A stretch of DNA of 64,000 nt from Cheiracanthium punctorium (lineage: Eukaryota; Arthropoda; Arachnida; Araneae; Cheiracanthiidae): contig JAWZYV010012355.1 in NCBI GenBank assembly GCA_038373885.1, forward strand, positions 301,368-365,367. Reading direction: 5' to 3'. The notes below the pieces were generated by a model that had not been told where the DNA came from, ran no database searches, and saw only the letters and a program-made list of their open reading frames with translations. Every line of letters begins with the position of its first letter. Within the stretch, counting starts at the first letter, position 1. This document shows, in pieces, positions 23,809 through 34,209 of the stretch. Made by a program: the position numbers and the translations under genes.

Positions 23809-24971
23809 TAGAGGTCTGCACCGCACGGAAATTCGAGGCGGCGGCCTAACGACTTCAGAAACCCGCCGGCGGCGGCGCGCCGCGGCGTGAGAATATTTTT
23901 GGAAAAGAGCATAATGAAAATGGGTGTATGCGGACAGACAAACCCATATATGTATAAATTGGAGCTAAAATGAGATCTTTTAAGACTAGAATGAAGACTA
24001 GAGTTTTTATGAAAAGTAGTCTTGAGTATGATGCTGTGCGATTACGGCCAATTAGCTGCACGTGGGCTCTCGGCCGAAAGGTGCGGGGTTGAGAGTTGCA
24101 TGAGATCACTGTGTTCGAGCTCGGTCGGGCTCGATTATATGTGTCTTTAATTTGTACAAGCGGCCAAATTTATAATATTCTATTAATGAAGCAATTGTCT
24201 TTTATTTATCTATCAGCCGAAATTTCGGGTTACGGGCTCCGACTTAAATAATATCACTTGGGCGGGCTCGAATAAGTCCTCGGGCTCGGGCTTCAAAAAT
24301 GAGCTTAAACTCATCTCTAGGGAATTGCCCTCCTTAGGGGTCTTTCTAAGGGCTCCTAACCCGTATCTACGCTGAGTTCCGAAGGGAACCACGGAAAACT
24401 GCGAACGGTTACGTCGGCGGACGCGATCTGGTTTTGAACCAGGCCCCTTCCGTCTCCCAGTTCAGAGCGCTATACGCTTGGCCACTGGTGGGGCTCCAGA
24501 GTATGAGCATGCCGTTGCGGTACACTTTTAAAAAATATTTCTGCTGCAAAACTGAAACAATAGATTTTATCAAAATCGCGTAGGTTTATGTTGTTTATAT
24601 GCACATTCACAATGCATTTAGTTATCAATACATGAATGATATATTATTTGCTTTAAAGCATTTTTTTTTCTCTCCATAACCTTCTCATGAACCATTCAAA
24701 ATCTATAATGTTCTTTTGAGGTATAATGCAATGTTTAAACAGTTTTCAAAAAAATCAAATTAAGCCATTGACTCAAAAAATTTAAATTGTATCTTTACAA
24801 GTTACTAGCATTAAGAGGCATCCAGACGAAAATAAGCAACTGAAAGTTTAGGTACAGTCTTTTTTTCAGTTTTGAAGCGATTGTACGCGGTGGTATAAAA
24901 TCAGCATTTTTCGACGGCGCGCCGGCCTAGACCTCGGCGGCGGCGGCGTGGCGCGGCGGCGCAGACCTCTA
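23809..24971. mobile_element. hAT-type element inside the Tc1 element
   Basis: The ends are TAGAGGTCTGC and its exact inverted copy GCAGACCTCTA, extended by GC-rich 'cggcggcgg' blocks. A perfect 8-bp duplication ATTGTACG flanks it (23801-23808, 24972-24979). The 1163 bp carry no transposase. A SINE lies within (24346-24497), and 'gggctcgggctc' phrases at 24240-24300 may be the end of another element. Confidence 0.8.
24346..24497 (-). repeat. tRNA-derived SINE, minus strand, inside hAT
   Basis: On the minus strand the head reads 'ccagtggccaagcgtatagc' (A-box region) and 'ggcctggttcaaaaccag' (B-box region), preceded by 'actgggagacggaagg'. The same 'actgggagacggaagg.ggcctggttc' head recurs at 53959-53988 and 59743-59771, defining one SINE family. 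It is the innermost layer of the nest. Confidence 0.65.
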
Positions 24972-25037
24972 ATTGTACGGTCGAAGGACCACTCCATTCT
25001 TTTACAGGTGTTCCTATTATTTTGTCCTATACCCGTA

Positions 25038-25322
25038 TCTCAGAAAAGGTGGCTCTTAGGAAAAAAGTATTTAGACATTATTTATAGATAATTATCTGAT
25101 CTACAATTTTTGTCTTAACTCATTTTATGATAAAACTTACCGTTTTGCTGAAATTTGCTAAAAACCCGTTTTTGTGATCTTTGACCCAGAGTAAATTTTT
25201 TTCCAGGTATCGGATCGATGAGGATTTTTTAGATTTCATTTATGATGGTGTTATGAACAAACCTACCAATTTTGAGCTGGGTGTGAATTTTTGTAACCTC
25301 GGATGTCTAAATTGACCGGACT
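25038..25322. repeat. Inverted arm, right (outer part)
   Basis: This resumes the right arm after the Tc1 insertion and pairs with 20817 to about 21150. Landmarks are 'ccaggtatcggatcgatgagg' and 'gagctgggtgtgaattt'. Confidence 0.75.
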
Positions 25323-25328
25323 AATATA

Positions 25329-27106
25329 CAGGGTGTCCAGCCTTAATGTGACCCAATAGCTAATTCCCGAACCGTTCTGTTTAGATATGCACTTCCAATT
25401 TAAAAAATGTTTTAAAAAGGGTAAAGAATGTTTTTACGTGCTTTTCGAACCAAAAAACCCATTTAGAAAAAAATTACAAAAATTAAATTTTTATACGGTC
25501 CCCAGGTCCTATCACTTATATTTAGGAAAAGATGCAGTACACAAAAACAAACTAAACACAAAAAGTTTCATTTTATTACGATAAAAACTGACCAAGTTAT
25601 GGAACTTTGAAAATCATACATTTCATCCATTTTCTCGGCCAATTTCAAGAAGCTAGTAAGGGACCGTCTCCAAAGTGAAATTAATTGGAACTCTGCCAGG
25701 AAACTTTCGCTCTTGCACGTCACTCTTATGTAAATCGTTTTTAAATTTAAACGTACATACATTACGTTAATATTACAATAATTGAGTACTTAAGAAACAA
25801 AATTTATTCTGTGTACGTGTAAAACATAGATAAAATAAAATATTTTGGAAGAAGAAAACTTTTCAAAAGCAGTTCCAAAAAAATAGACTTATTTGCCTGC
25901 GGCTTCCGACTGATTTGCTGTGATACTGATCATGGCGAACGTTAAAAATCTGTTGTGTAGTCGCTTGCAATTGCATACAGCCGTATTCTAATATTACGAA
26001 TTCTAGTATGGGAGAACGAGATGTATACAACTGGTCTCCAGGCATTAGCTCCTGCGCCAGGACTGGACGATAAGGAAATGCACCGTACGTATGTAATATG
26101 TTCCACATCGTCGATTTTGAGTAGGAACAAGCCTTGCTAATATCCTGGACACTACTTTCAGGATGAGCCAGGGCATATCCTAGAACATCCTCAGCGGGTA
26201 TCCGCAAGCTTGAAGGTGTGGCACGAGACAAGGGAATACGTCTATGACAACTCCCAGTTCTATACAAGCGTTGAACAGCACGGGCAATTGTACAATAAGA
26301 TAGATGTCTTCGACTGGGAAATTTAATGGCATAAAGTCTTGCCGCCTCTCTCTTATTTCGATTACACTGCCCATACAACAGTACCATTTCGCAGTATTCT
26401 TCATTTGTATACATCTCGTTCTCCTGTACTAGAATTCGTAATATTAGAATACGAATGTATGCAATTGCAAGCGACTACACAACAGATTTTTAACGTTTGC
26501 CATGATCAGTACCGCAGCAAATCAGTCTGAAGCCGCAGGCAAATAAGTCTAAGTTTTTGGAACTGCTTTTGAAAAGTTTTCTTCGTCCAAAATATTTTAT
26601 TTTATCTATGTTTTACACGTACACAGAATAAATTTTGTTTCTTAAGTACTCAGTTATTGTAATATTAACGTAATGTGTGTACTTTTAAATTTAAAAACGA
26701 TTTACATAAGAGTGACGTGCAAGAGCGAAAGTTTCCTGGCAGAGTTCCAATTAATTTCACTTTGGAGACGGTCCCTTACTAGCTTCTTGAAATTGGCCGA
26801 GAAAATGGATGAAATGTATGATTTTCAAAGTTCCATAACTCGGTCAGTTTTTATCGTAATAAAATGAAACTTTTTGTGTTTACTTTGTTTTTGTGTACCG
26901 CATCTTTTCCTAAATATAAGTGATAGGACCTGGGGACCGTATAAAAATTTAATTTTTGTAATTTTTTTCTAAATGGGTTTTTTGGTTCGAAAAGCACGTA
27001 AAAACATTCTTTACCTTTTTTAAAACATTTTTCAAATTGGAAGTGCATATCTAAACCGAATGGTTCGGGAATTAGCTATTGGGTCACATTAAGGCTGGAC
27101 ACCCTG
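25329..27106 (-). mobile_element. Palindromic transposon derivative, 702-bp arms
   Basis: Ends are CAGGGTGTCCAGCC and its exact inverted copy, flanked by TATA on both sides (25325-25328, 27107-27110), so a TA or TATA duplication. The arms 25329-26030 and 26405-27106 are each 702 bp and differ at only a few positions; the loop is 374 bp. The loop and inner right arm encode the N-terminus of a transposase. Such symmetry suggests a recent snap-back deletion event and not ancient terminal repeats. It begins 7 bp from the end of the neighbouring hairpin element. Confidence 0.8.
26031..26414 (-). pseudogene. Truncated transposase N-terminus (DUF4817-like HTH)
   Basis: The frame starts MYTNEEYCEMVLLYGQCNRN and continues 'KREAARLYAIKFPSRRH', resembling the helix-turn-helix domain (DUF4817 type) at the N-terminus of arthropod IS630/mariner-like transposases. 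A second HTH-like segment ('AHPESSVQDISKACSYSKSTMWNILH') follows at about residues 85-115. After about 128 codons the frame runs into the left arm and the catalytic domain is absent. The start codon lies in the right arm, so its complement is duplicated in the left arm. No stop or frameshift was seen before the junction. Confidence 0.6.
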
Positions 27107-27112
27107 TATATC

Positions 27113-27214
27113 TTGTACAAATTTTCAATCGTTAATAAAATAATTTTTTATTCATCCACTCAAGTTTAAATACATTTTTTTTAAACTTGTAGTGGATGAC
27201 ACTGTATGTTAATA
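27113..27214 (+). repeat. Dispersed AT-rich repeat flanking the nest
   Basis: The phrase 'caaattttcaatcgttaataaaat' followed by 'tattcatccactcaa' matches 28268-28350. The sequence left of the nest (20785-20815, 'cctactattaggtcacactctccct') matches 28236-28262. This indicates that the 20.8-27.1 kb complex was inserted into one copy of this repeat. Confidence 0.55.
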
Positions 27215-28220
27215 CAATTTTGGTCCCAATCGACTGGATAATTCATCTACAATACCACCCAAAAGATTCTAAATACATTAAGCTCTATGGGCCGAAATTC
27301 ATTAAACTCGCATATCTCAAAAACTATTAGACGTAGAATGTTGAAACTTTATATTCATGATTGTTGTAACATCTAGTTGTGCACCCGCCATTTCGGTCCC
27401 ATTCAACTGGATATTTTATCTACCAGGCCGACCAAAAGATTTTCAATACATTCCGCTCTATGGGCAGAAATTCATTAAAGCGTATTTTAGAGGTATTAAA
27501 CTACTTCAAACGACTCAGAAATGATATATGCTGTTAAGGGTTACAAAATTAATTTTTCCGTCGAAGAAAGTGTTTTTATCTTTTATAGTGCTGCTACAGG
27601 AACACTCAAAAGATTTCCAACACTTTACGGTCAATGGCAGTTTTAGGGGCATTCATCCATTTCAAGTACAATACCGTTCTACCATATAGTACGGTAATGG
27701 TCCGACCACGGTCACGTACCTTCCTCAAGAATTACGCCAAAAGTCGACAAGCTTGGCGACTTTTGTACGAGGGTATGTATTTTCCTCTCGAATCTCAAAA
27801 ACTATTAGTCGTAGCATGTTGAAATTTCATATATACGATTGCTGCAACATCTAGTTGCGCATCTCGATTTTTGGTTCCAATCTACAGGAGAGTTTATTTA
27901 CAGGACCACCCAAAAGAATTTCAATACATTAATGTCTATGGACATCTTCAATATATTACATTTGTAATCAGTCGCTGTTTGGTCCATGCCCAAAAATCTC
28001 ACCATTTGTCTTCGTCCTTGGCGAGTTTTGGAGAAATATCGCCAAATTTGGCTATAGTCAGTGATTGTTTGGACCGTCTCCAAAACCTCGATCAAATTGG
28101 GCGCCAAAAATTATTTTGCATTTCGCATAACTCTAAATTTTTTAACCGTAGAATGTTGAAATTTTGTATTTCGAAATATTGTAACATCTAACGGTGCATT
28201 TCTTTCTTCCTTTCTTTTCT
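27215..28220 (+). repeat. Satellite-like family 'R', copy 2
   Basis: It carries two ~185-bp units ('ctcgcatatctcaaaaactatta', 'acatctagttgtgcac', 'tctatgggc.gaaattcatta'), the 'gccaaaagtcgacaagcttggcgac' block and about two 'aaatatcgccaaatttgg' units. Colinear with copies 1, 3 and 4. Frames inside are incidental. Confidence 0.7.
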
Positions 28221-28224
28221 TTTT

Positions 28225-28350
28225 TTTTTAAATTCCTACTATTAGTTCACACTCTCCCTGTTTATATTTATGTATGTTCAAATTTTCAGTCGTTAATAAA
28301 ATACTCTTTATTCATGCACTCAAATTCAAATAGTTTTTTGAAATTTTAGT
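28225..28350 (+). repeat. Second copy of the nest-flanking repeat
   Basis: 'ttcctactattagttcacactctccctg' continues without interruption into 'gtatgttcaaattttcagtcgttaataaaat'. It shows the uninterrupted arrangement that 20785-20815 plus 27113-27214 once had. Confidence 0.55.
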
Positions 28351-28432
28351 TCATAAATATCTGTATAAAATTGATTAAATTTAATAAAAAGTAACTAAAA
28401 ACTTTTCTTTGTTGACCTAAGTAGGAATTGAC

Positions 28433-28439
<7 letters not shown>

Positions 28440-28475
<36 letters not shown>
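28440..28475. repeat. (TA)n microsatellite
   Basis: About 16 uninterrupted TA dinucleotides. A shorter (TA)n run lies at 28917-28942. Confidence 0.85.
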
Positions 28476-28476
<1 letters not shown>

Positions 28477-28580
28477 CTTGTTCTTCCTAAGATGACATGC
28501 CAACCTAAAATAAATCATCGCGGTTTCCGCTTTTTGATGTTTTAAGATTTTTTTTTTCTTCTATTCCTTTATTAAAGGAA

Positions 28581-28792
28581 AGCCGACCAAGTTGTATGGT
28601 GGTTAAAGCACTGTACTCCGGTTTTGGGTTCAACTCCCGGCAGCCGGGGTTCGATCCTCGTGGTTGTCATGTCCGTCCCTTCATAGGGGGCGACGTTGGT
28701 ACACCTACTAGATGCCCACATAATAAAGAGATCAACAATTCCGGCCTGTTGTGGCCATAGCCTTCACGGCAGTGGCCGGCCATTAGGAAATA
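28581..28792 (+). repeat. tRNA-derived SINE with shared core
   Basis: The head has 'tggtggttaaagcactgta' (A-box region) and GGGGTTCGATCCTCG (B box). The core 'tgtccgtcccttcatagggg' and the 3' part 'gttgtggccatagccttcac...cagtggccggcca' match 31882-32110. It ends in ATATATA. Confidence 0.75.
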
Positions 28793-28916
28793 TATATATT
28801 AAAGGAAATGCAGTATACAGGGTTAGCACAGATGAACAACTGGATTTTATATATTTATATTTTTGAAACTATTCGCAGTATTATAATAAGTAATACACGA
28901 AATGAAAAAAAAAGAA

Positions 28917-28950
<34 letters not shown>

Positions 28951-29002
28951 TATGTTTGTTTTTGTTTTTTTCAGTTACAAATGTTCCATATGTGATTATT
29001 TC

Positions 29003-29176
29003 ATTACACGACAAACATTTAATTCATAATCAAGTTCGTTCGACACATTTGTCATATATTCCTAATGCACCACAAACGCGTTTTTCAAGCATACGAGGAA
29101 TGCATTAGGAACCACTATGATACTACAAAATCTGTGGAACGAACTTGCTTGTAGGTTAAATATTTGTCGTGTAACA
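29003..29176. repeat. 174-bp hairpin-forming inverted repeat
   Basis: Outer arms of about 43 bp ('ttacacgacaaa.atttaa', 'caagttcgtt') and an inner paired 'cctaatgca' block enclose a loop near 29075-29095. The right arm also reads as a LINE pol C-terminal motif, so the hairpin may have arisen from two oppositely oriented LINE ends. Confidence 0.55.
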
Positions 29177-29190
29177 AAAGAGTTATACAT
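29110..29190 (+). pseudogene. Non-LTR retrotransposon pol C-terminal remnant
   Basis: A plus-strand frame reads LQNLWNELACRLNICRVTKE then 'LYI' and a stop, like the 'LWNELP..I....S...FK..L' end of CR1/jockey-type LINE polymerases. It is followed by AATAAATAAATAAA, a plausible tail. Only the last ~25 codons remain. Confidence 0.45.
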
Positions 29191-29259
29191 TTAGAATTTG
29201 TAGATGAAACATAAATAAATAAATAAACCCTTGGTGTATCTCTCTATTCTAAAAAAAAA

Positions 29260-31880
29260 AAAAAAAAAAAACGTAACGGCCGCTGTCACCGCAGTCAAGA
29301 GTTTTTCCGGCTATCTCCTACTAAACCGTGGGATTTGAGTTCTGACTAAGGTGTCCACGGATTCGAAAAATTCTGAGGAACCTGATAAGCTGACTTAAAT
29401 TTCGAAAATCGAATTATTTTAGAAGATATTAATAAAAAAACTGAAAAAATAAACATAGTGGTTGCCAGATTTGGCATAAAATCATTCATTTCTTTGCAAC
29501 AAAGCAATTCTAAGTATGTAGAATCGCTTGAAATTGACAAACATGAAGTAGAATGACACCCATTTTATGCCAAATTAAAAATCGACTGGATTATTTATAT
29601 GCAATAAATAACTCAAAGTGTGTTACACAGACAATTTTCAAATAGTAAGTTCGCTTAGCCAACAGGAATTTAGAATTAGTGATTATTCGTTTTTTCAAAA
29701 CAGAAGAACTAATTGTAACTGATTTTAAAAACGCCATCTTGGCATTAGGTACGATCCGGCAGAATGGTATCTTTCCAAGCAGGGTTAATCTAAACCGCGA
29801 GTTGAAAAATGTTAGAACCCAGTATCTTGAAAATGAAAAATAATTAAAATGCAAATTATTTTAAAGCTGGTTCGGTCCAGCTGGAGTATTTGCTACCAGT
29901 AGAAATACTTGGTGGCGTTAACTATGCCATTATAGCAGTTATAGTACACTATGGATGTTTGCCAGCGAGGCGAGATGATACAGTTTGTGGTGCTGAATAC
30001 GCCAATCTATAAAAGATTATGTATATGAAAATATGGATAACGGTTTTCCGGGAACCTTACATGAACAGTAATTATAGGTTGTGAGCATGTGTAAATAGCC
30101 AAATAATGAAAAGTCACCTTTGGTGGACGGCTATCCTAGCTGTTCCGTAGTTTTTATCAAAGAAAACATATGAAGTACTGTTTTCTTAGAGCTAATTATT
30201 AACTATACATATACGCAAGCTGCCAAATTATGAAACATTGCCAACGCAAGGTGTTCCAGGGGTACGCAAGGAGTTCCAGGGGTTTCACATAATTAAAAAT
30301 AGTGCGAAGTTTAAAGTTTTGTGTTCCAAGGAAAATGCAAGATCCAAGCAATGTGTAGCTCGGTAACATTCTATCGGATCGAACCTTTGGGTTTTGTTTG
30401 TTGATATTATGCCTTTTTTACGAATAAGCCTTTTTAGGGGCCGAATGCCTCATACGAAAAGCGAGCGTAGCGAGTCTAGGGGGCCTCGGGAAGGCCACTA
30501 GTTTTTTAAAATTTCGTCCGTAACTTATTGCAATACGTGTTTATTACATATGACATACCCCGCCTGAAAAATATATAGCAGCAGATGCAAGTATTACAAA
30601 CCTCGTGTGAAAAAAAAAAAAAAAAAAAAAAAAGATACAGGGCCAAATTAAGTACAATTAAACGTTATAATAGAATGTAATGGAAATTATAACCACTAGT
30701 ACCATCGTTAGGAGCCATAACCAGTAGATTATAATTAAGAGGCATTGCAGGCCGTTCCCATCACCATCTCAGAATTTCATGATTTTTTTTTCTTGTGTTG
30801 CCTTACCCAAGGAAAGAACAAATCTGAAATTTTTTTTATTTACTTCTTTTAGTTTTGGAGTTATGGGGGGTCAAAGTACCCCAGACGAGTGATGTAGAAT
30901 TAATTTATAGCCATTTTTGCCACTTTATTGTCTCCTTTATTGTCACTTCATACCCACATTATTGTCTAATAGTCACTGTGAATGACTCAGAAGTGCTTCA
31001 GAGATTTTTTTCATTTTATCCTATCATATACCTTGGATATTAACATCTCAAGTTGAAAATTCATTCGAAAATAGTGAGAGCTAGCTCCCCACACACACAC
31101 AAATAAGGGCCACCCAAATATTCCCTATTTCATAAAAAATACAGTTTTAAGAATGCTTTAAATCTTGGCTAGAAAAACTTTTTGCACAATGCAGTTATAC
31201 ATTTTGATATAAAGTGAATCCAATGTTAAAAAGTTTTGAAGGCCCCCAGGGTCCCCCGGTACGGGGCCCCAAACATGGTCCTTAACTCTGATTTACGCAA
31301 TTTCGAAGCATTGCTGCAGCTGAAGCCGACTTCCCACAGGATAACTATTGACATGGAGATGTAGTATCAAAATAGTAGTTTCATATTATGAAAAAACATT
31401 TTTTGAAGGTACAACTGTTTCCAAGAAAAATCCCAAAAAGTACCTCCCTGTTTGGGACATTCCACTGGCTCGTATGGGGGCATTTCGGCATTACTTTTAC
31501 AAGTTTAATTGACAGTGGAAATATTGGAAATTAACTTATTATTCATATATCTCAAATATATCCTCCAAATATCACAAATAGTTCTTTTACAGAGGCACCC
31601 ATAAGAATTACATTGCGCTGTATGGGGATCTCTGTAACTACTGAACCGATTCGAAAATTTCTTTCACTGAAAGAAAGCTACACTGTTCCTGAGTAATATA
31701 GGCTACCTTCCAGCATGCAGCGAAATTTTTTCTTTACGGAGTCTTATTTCCGACCTTATTTTGAACATTTTTTTCAATTTACACTGCCCACTTATCTCTA
31801 ACAGATAAAGAATTAAAGTCCGTTACCACCTTTTTGGGAGACCCTGTATAATTTAAAATCATACTACAACAGAATTCCTC
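29260..31880. other. Intergenic, no gene recognised
   Basis: It contains A runs near 29250-29270 and 30609-30633, short 'gcgagcgtagcgag' and 'ggcccccagggtcccccgg' GC-rich islands, and an 'actgaaccgattcgaaaatttctttcact' repeat phrase near 31635-31665 typical of the 5.0-6.95 kb family. Frames found show no domain. Confidence 0.4.
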
Positions 31881-31881
31881 A

Positions 31882-32112
31882 CGCCGACCGGAATGTATGG
31901 TGCGTAAGCAGCGTACTACGGTTTCGGGTTCAACTCCCGGCGGTCGGGGTTCGATCCCCGACTGGGCGTTGTTGTCATTTGTCCGTCCCTTGTTTGGGTT
32001 GCGACGTTGGTCCACCTACTAGGTGCCCCCGTAATAAAGTGGACAAGAATTCCGACCCGTTGTGGCCAAAGCCTTCCAAGGCAGTGGCCGGCCACTGGTG
32101 AAAAAAAAAAAA
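31882..32112 (+). repeat. tRNA-derived SINE with poly-A tail
   Basis: The head contains 'ggtgcgtaagcagcgtacta' and GGGGTTCGATCCCCG (B box). The core and 3' part match 28581-28792 closely ('gttgtggccaaagccttc', 'cagtggccggccac'). It ends in a 14-base A run. It sits just downstream of the E2 gene's polyadenylation signal. Confidence 0.8.
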
Positions 32113-32145
32113 ACAGAATTCCTCACACATAGAAAGCCAAAATTG

Positions 32146-32151
32146 TTTATT
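32146..32151 (-). terminator. Polyadenylation signal AATAAA for the E2 gene
   Basis: On the minus strand AATAAA lies 73 nt beyond the stop codon of the E2 C-terminal exon, a normal 3' UTR spacing. There is no competing recognisable gene nearby. Confidence 0.5.
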
Positions 32152-32223
32152 TGAATTTATACATGATTACTCGTCTGTGAATTTACGAACTAATGCCAAA
32201 AGTCAAATTATAAGTATCCGAGG

Positions 32224-32478
32224 CTATCGTGGACGAGCGTACTTTACGGTGTAATGTCTCGCTTTCCTGTCGTGATGCTCCCGGTCTATTAGGTAATAAA
32301 ATGCAATTTTTCCCTCCAGAGCATCGTGGGGATTACAGTCGGAAAGCAAAGCACAGATGGACGTCAGCAAAGATGAGACAGTCATTCCAGAAGTCCACTT
32401 CTCTTTCAGGATGTCCAGGCAGATTGCTCCGCTTTTGGAATCAATGTTGCAATGGTATATCTTAGTCACGAATTTCAC
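32224..32478 (-). CDS. UBE2E-like ubiquitin-conjugating enzyme, C-terminal exon
   Basis: Second recognised coding exon of the E2 at 35268-35522. It starts right after a splice acceptor (tttatttaaaag, AG at 32479-32480) in phase 0 and ends with TAG at 32224-32226. It encodes residues 86-169 of the model. YHCN (residues 93-96) is the UBE2E-type version of the HPN triad and ICLDIL carries the catalytic Cys (residue 105) that accepts ubiquitin as a thioester. The C-terminal helices follow ('SDCNPHDALEGKIA', 'REHHDRKARHYTVKYA'), matching UBE2E layout. Odd points: nine residues instead of the usual eight separate the triad Asn from the Cys, and the E3-contacting Ser-Pro-Ala loop is Thr-Ser-Gly. A divergent paralogue or an old inactive copy are both possible; the open frame and splice sites favour a gene. 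Confidence 0.85.
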   Translation of the reverse strand: MKFVTKIYHCNIDSKSGAICLDILKEKWTSGMTVSSLLTSICALLSDCNPHDALEGKIAFYYLIDREHHDRKARHYTVKYARPR

Positions 32479-34209
32479 CTTTTAAATAAAAGAAAGTACT
32501 GTTTGACCACCGATTATGTAGAAACGTAAACATCCTGTTTAGAGGAGGAAACGGGCAAGTCCATTAGTTGATGGGGATGGCAGTCAGATGTATGCTTGAC
32601 GCTAAATTATTATATCGCAGCTTTGAAGAAGTAAAGCTGCATTCATACTGGCCGTTCCGTGCCGCCTGATATATCCTCAATAATAACAATAATAAAAGTT
32701 TCACGTGCTATATTTCGGTATATTACAGATTATCATAAATTACTGAGCTTTGACGTCATCACAATACAATCTCATATAGATGAGCAAGAGGAAATGCATT
32801 CACTTCGTTAGATTTCCCCCCTTCCTCGACCAGTTCATTTGGATTCTCCTTTACTGGCAGCTTGTCAATATTCTACGGGAACCGCAGTCAAACTATTCTG
32901 AGGTTTTTACAAAAATATGCACTTGTTTAGTTTGTTACAGTAATTATACTTCAGAGTATAAGTTAGACTTTTATTTTATTTACATTGCTATAAAATATAT
33001 TTTAAAGAGTCATGTTTTTCAAATAATGGATTTAAATATTTTGCGTGTTCAAATGAAGGGATTAAAACGCGTCGATCGGTCGAACAGTGTACATTTGTAC
33101 GCGACAGGGACAAACACACAGATTTTCGTTTTTATTTACAAGATAAGACGATCGTTCACATCTTATTCGACATAAATGAAAAAAATAGAGTTGCATTAAA
33201 CATTTAGTATTTAACTAATAAAGCGATTTAATAGCTTAGCTTTAACTACTAAATATTTTACTTTCATTATAAACATTTTACGGATATTTTTTATGTGTAT
33301 GTAACATTAAAAATGCTGTGCTCAAATTAATTTGAATCTATCATCAAGTAAATCTCAATGAAAATTCATTAATATCTATTACTGATCAATTCTTTTGATT
33401 TTAGCTTGATTGTATTAATTCTGAAAATTTAATGATACGGAAAGTATAAAAGGAAAGTAACTGTTTCATTAGTTACATCCACAAGACAATTTTGTGAAAG
33501 TTAAAATACATTAAAAAGAATTTATTATTATTATTCTGTACTTTATTTTGTTTCAGTAATGTGACACAAAACTGGATTTCATATCCTGTAATTATTAGTG
33601 AAAACATTTTTTTTTAAATTTTTCATTGGAAAATTTGTGATTAATACATAGACTATCACTCTTTTTAATCAAAAAAACTCAGAGTTTTTCGAGTGCTGAA
33701 AAGAAAACTGGCGTTTGTCTTTAGAGTATTAGCCATACGTATTGATTCTTTTCCCTAACTACCAAACTTAATCAAGTAATTTGGGTAATACTTAGTAGAT
33801 CATTTTGATATTGGTTAAGCAAACGAAATATTGTACAGTTTTAGATACTTTAATTATCACACAATAAAAAAGCTCAATTAATATTCCAAAATATTCAATA
33901 CTAAAATAAATGTTTTGATATAGCATTTTTTATTATTTATTTACTTATTTGGCGCCATTTTAAAGATATAATTTTGTTTCATAAAAAAATTTTCGTTGAT
34001 ATGCGTATTATTGAATCAACAAAATTCTTGCTGATTCAATCGGGATATTCTTTTATTGAACAAAATATTTTGTGACCCCCCAAAAATATCAATTTAAAAT
34101 TTTTGCAGAATCAACAAAATTGTGTTTAATTCAACAAAACATTTTTTTCCCGCAAAATTATTTTGTTATTAAGAATGTTGTGACAGAGCCTCAGAGCGCA
34201 ATGCTTTGA

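Larger units (their letters stand above)
22615..25035 (-). mobile_element. Tc1/mariner element (DD36E-like), interrupted
   Basis: Terminal inverted repeats start CAGGTATAGGACAAAATAAT on the left and CGGGTATAGGACAAAATAAT (reverse complement) on the right, followed by 'a(c/g)gaacacctgt'. TA duplications flank both ends (22613-22614, 25036-25037). Removing the hAT insertion 23809-24971 gives about 1.25 kb, a normal Tc1 size. The transposase reads on the minus strand. The element splits the right arm of the hairpin element, giving an unambiguous relative age. Confidence 0.85.
20817..25322 (+). mobile_element. Hairpin DNA element with CXC-domain gene, interrupted
   Basis: Long inverted arms (left 20817-21580; right 22178-22612 continuing at 25038-25322 after a Tc1-type insertion) enclose a unique core of about 597 bp. 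The outer termini are (A)GCCCGGTCAAATTAGAC and, reverse-complemented, (A)GTCCGGTCAATTTAGAC. The right arm contains the 3' end of the CXC gene, so the left arm is an inverted copy of that 3' end plus downstream sequence. A T run (21219-21254) has expanded in the left arm. The structure looks like a snap-back deletion derivative of a larger element whose superfamily I cannot name. Confidence 0.65.

Noticed and set aside
28441..28475. Coding frames rich in Ile/Tyr over TA runs (also 28808-29108)
   Set aside because: They are translations of (TA)n microsatellites.
28581..28792. Possible functional tRNA gene
   Set aside because: A- and B-box-like motifs are present but no acceptor stem closes, and a SINE core and tail follow; the same sequence recurs at 31882-32110.
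32224..32478. His-Cys-Asn in place of His-Pro-Asn read as an inactivating mutation
   Set aside because: The UBE2E subfamily normally has His-Cys-Asn here, so this residue is not a defect.
32780..33175. 131-codon plus-strand frame in the E2 intron
   Set aside because: No domain, AT-driven hydrophobic composition and no splice or polyadenylation support; likely chance.
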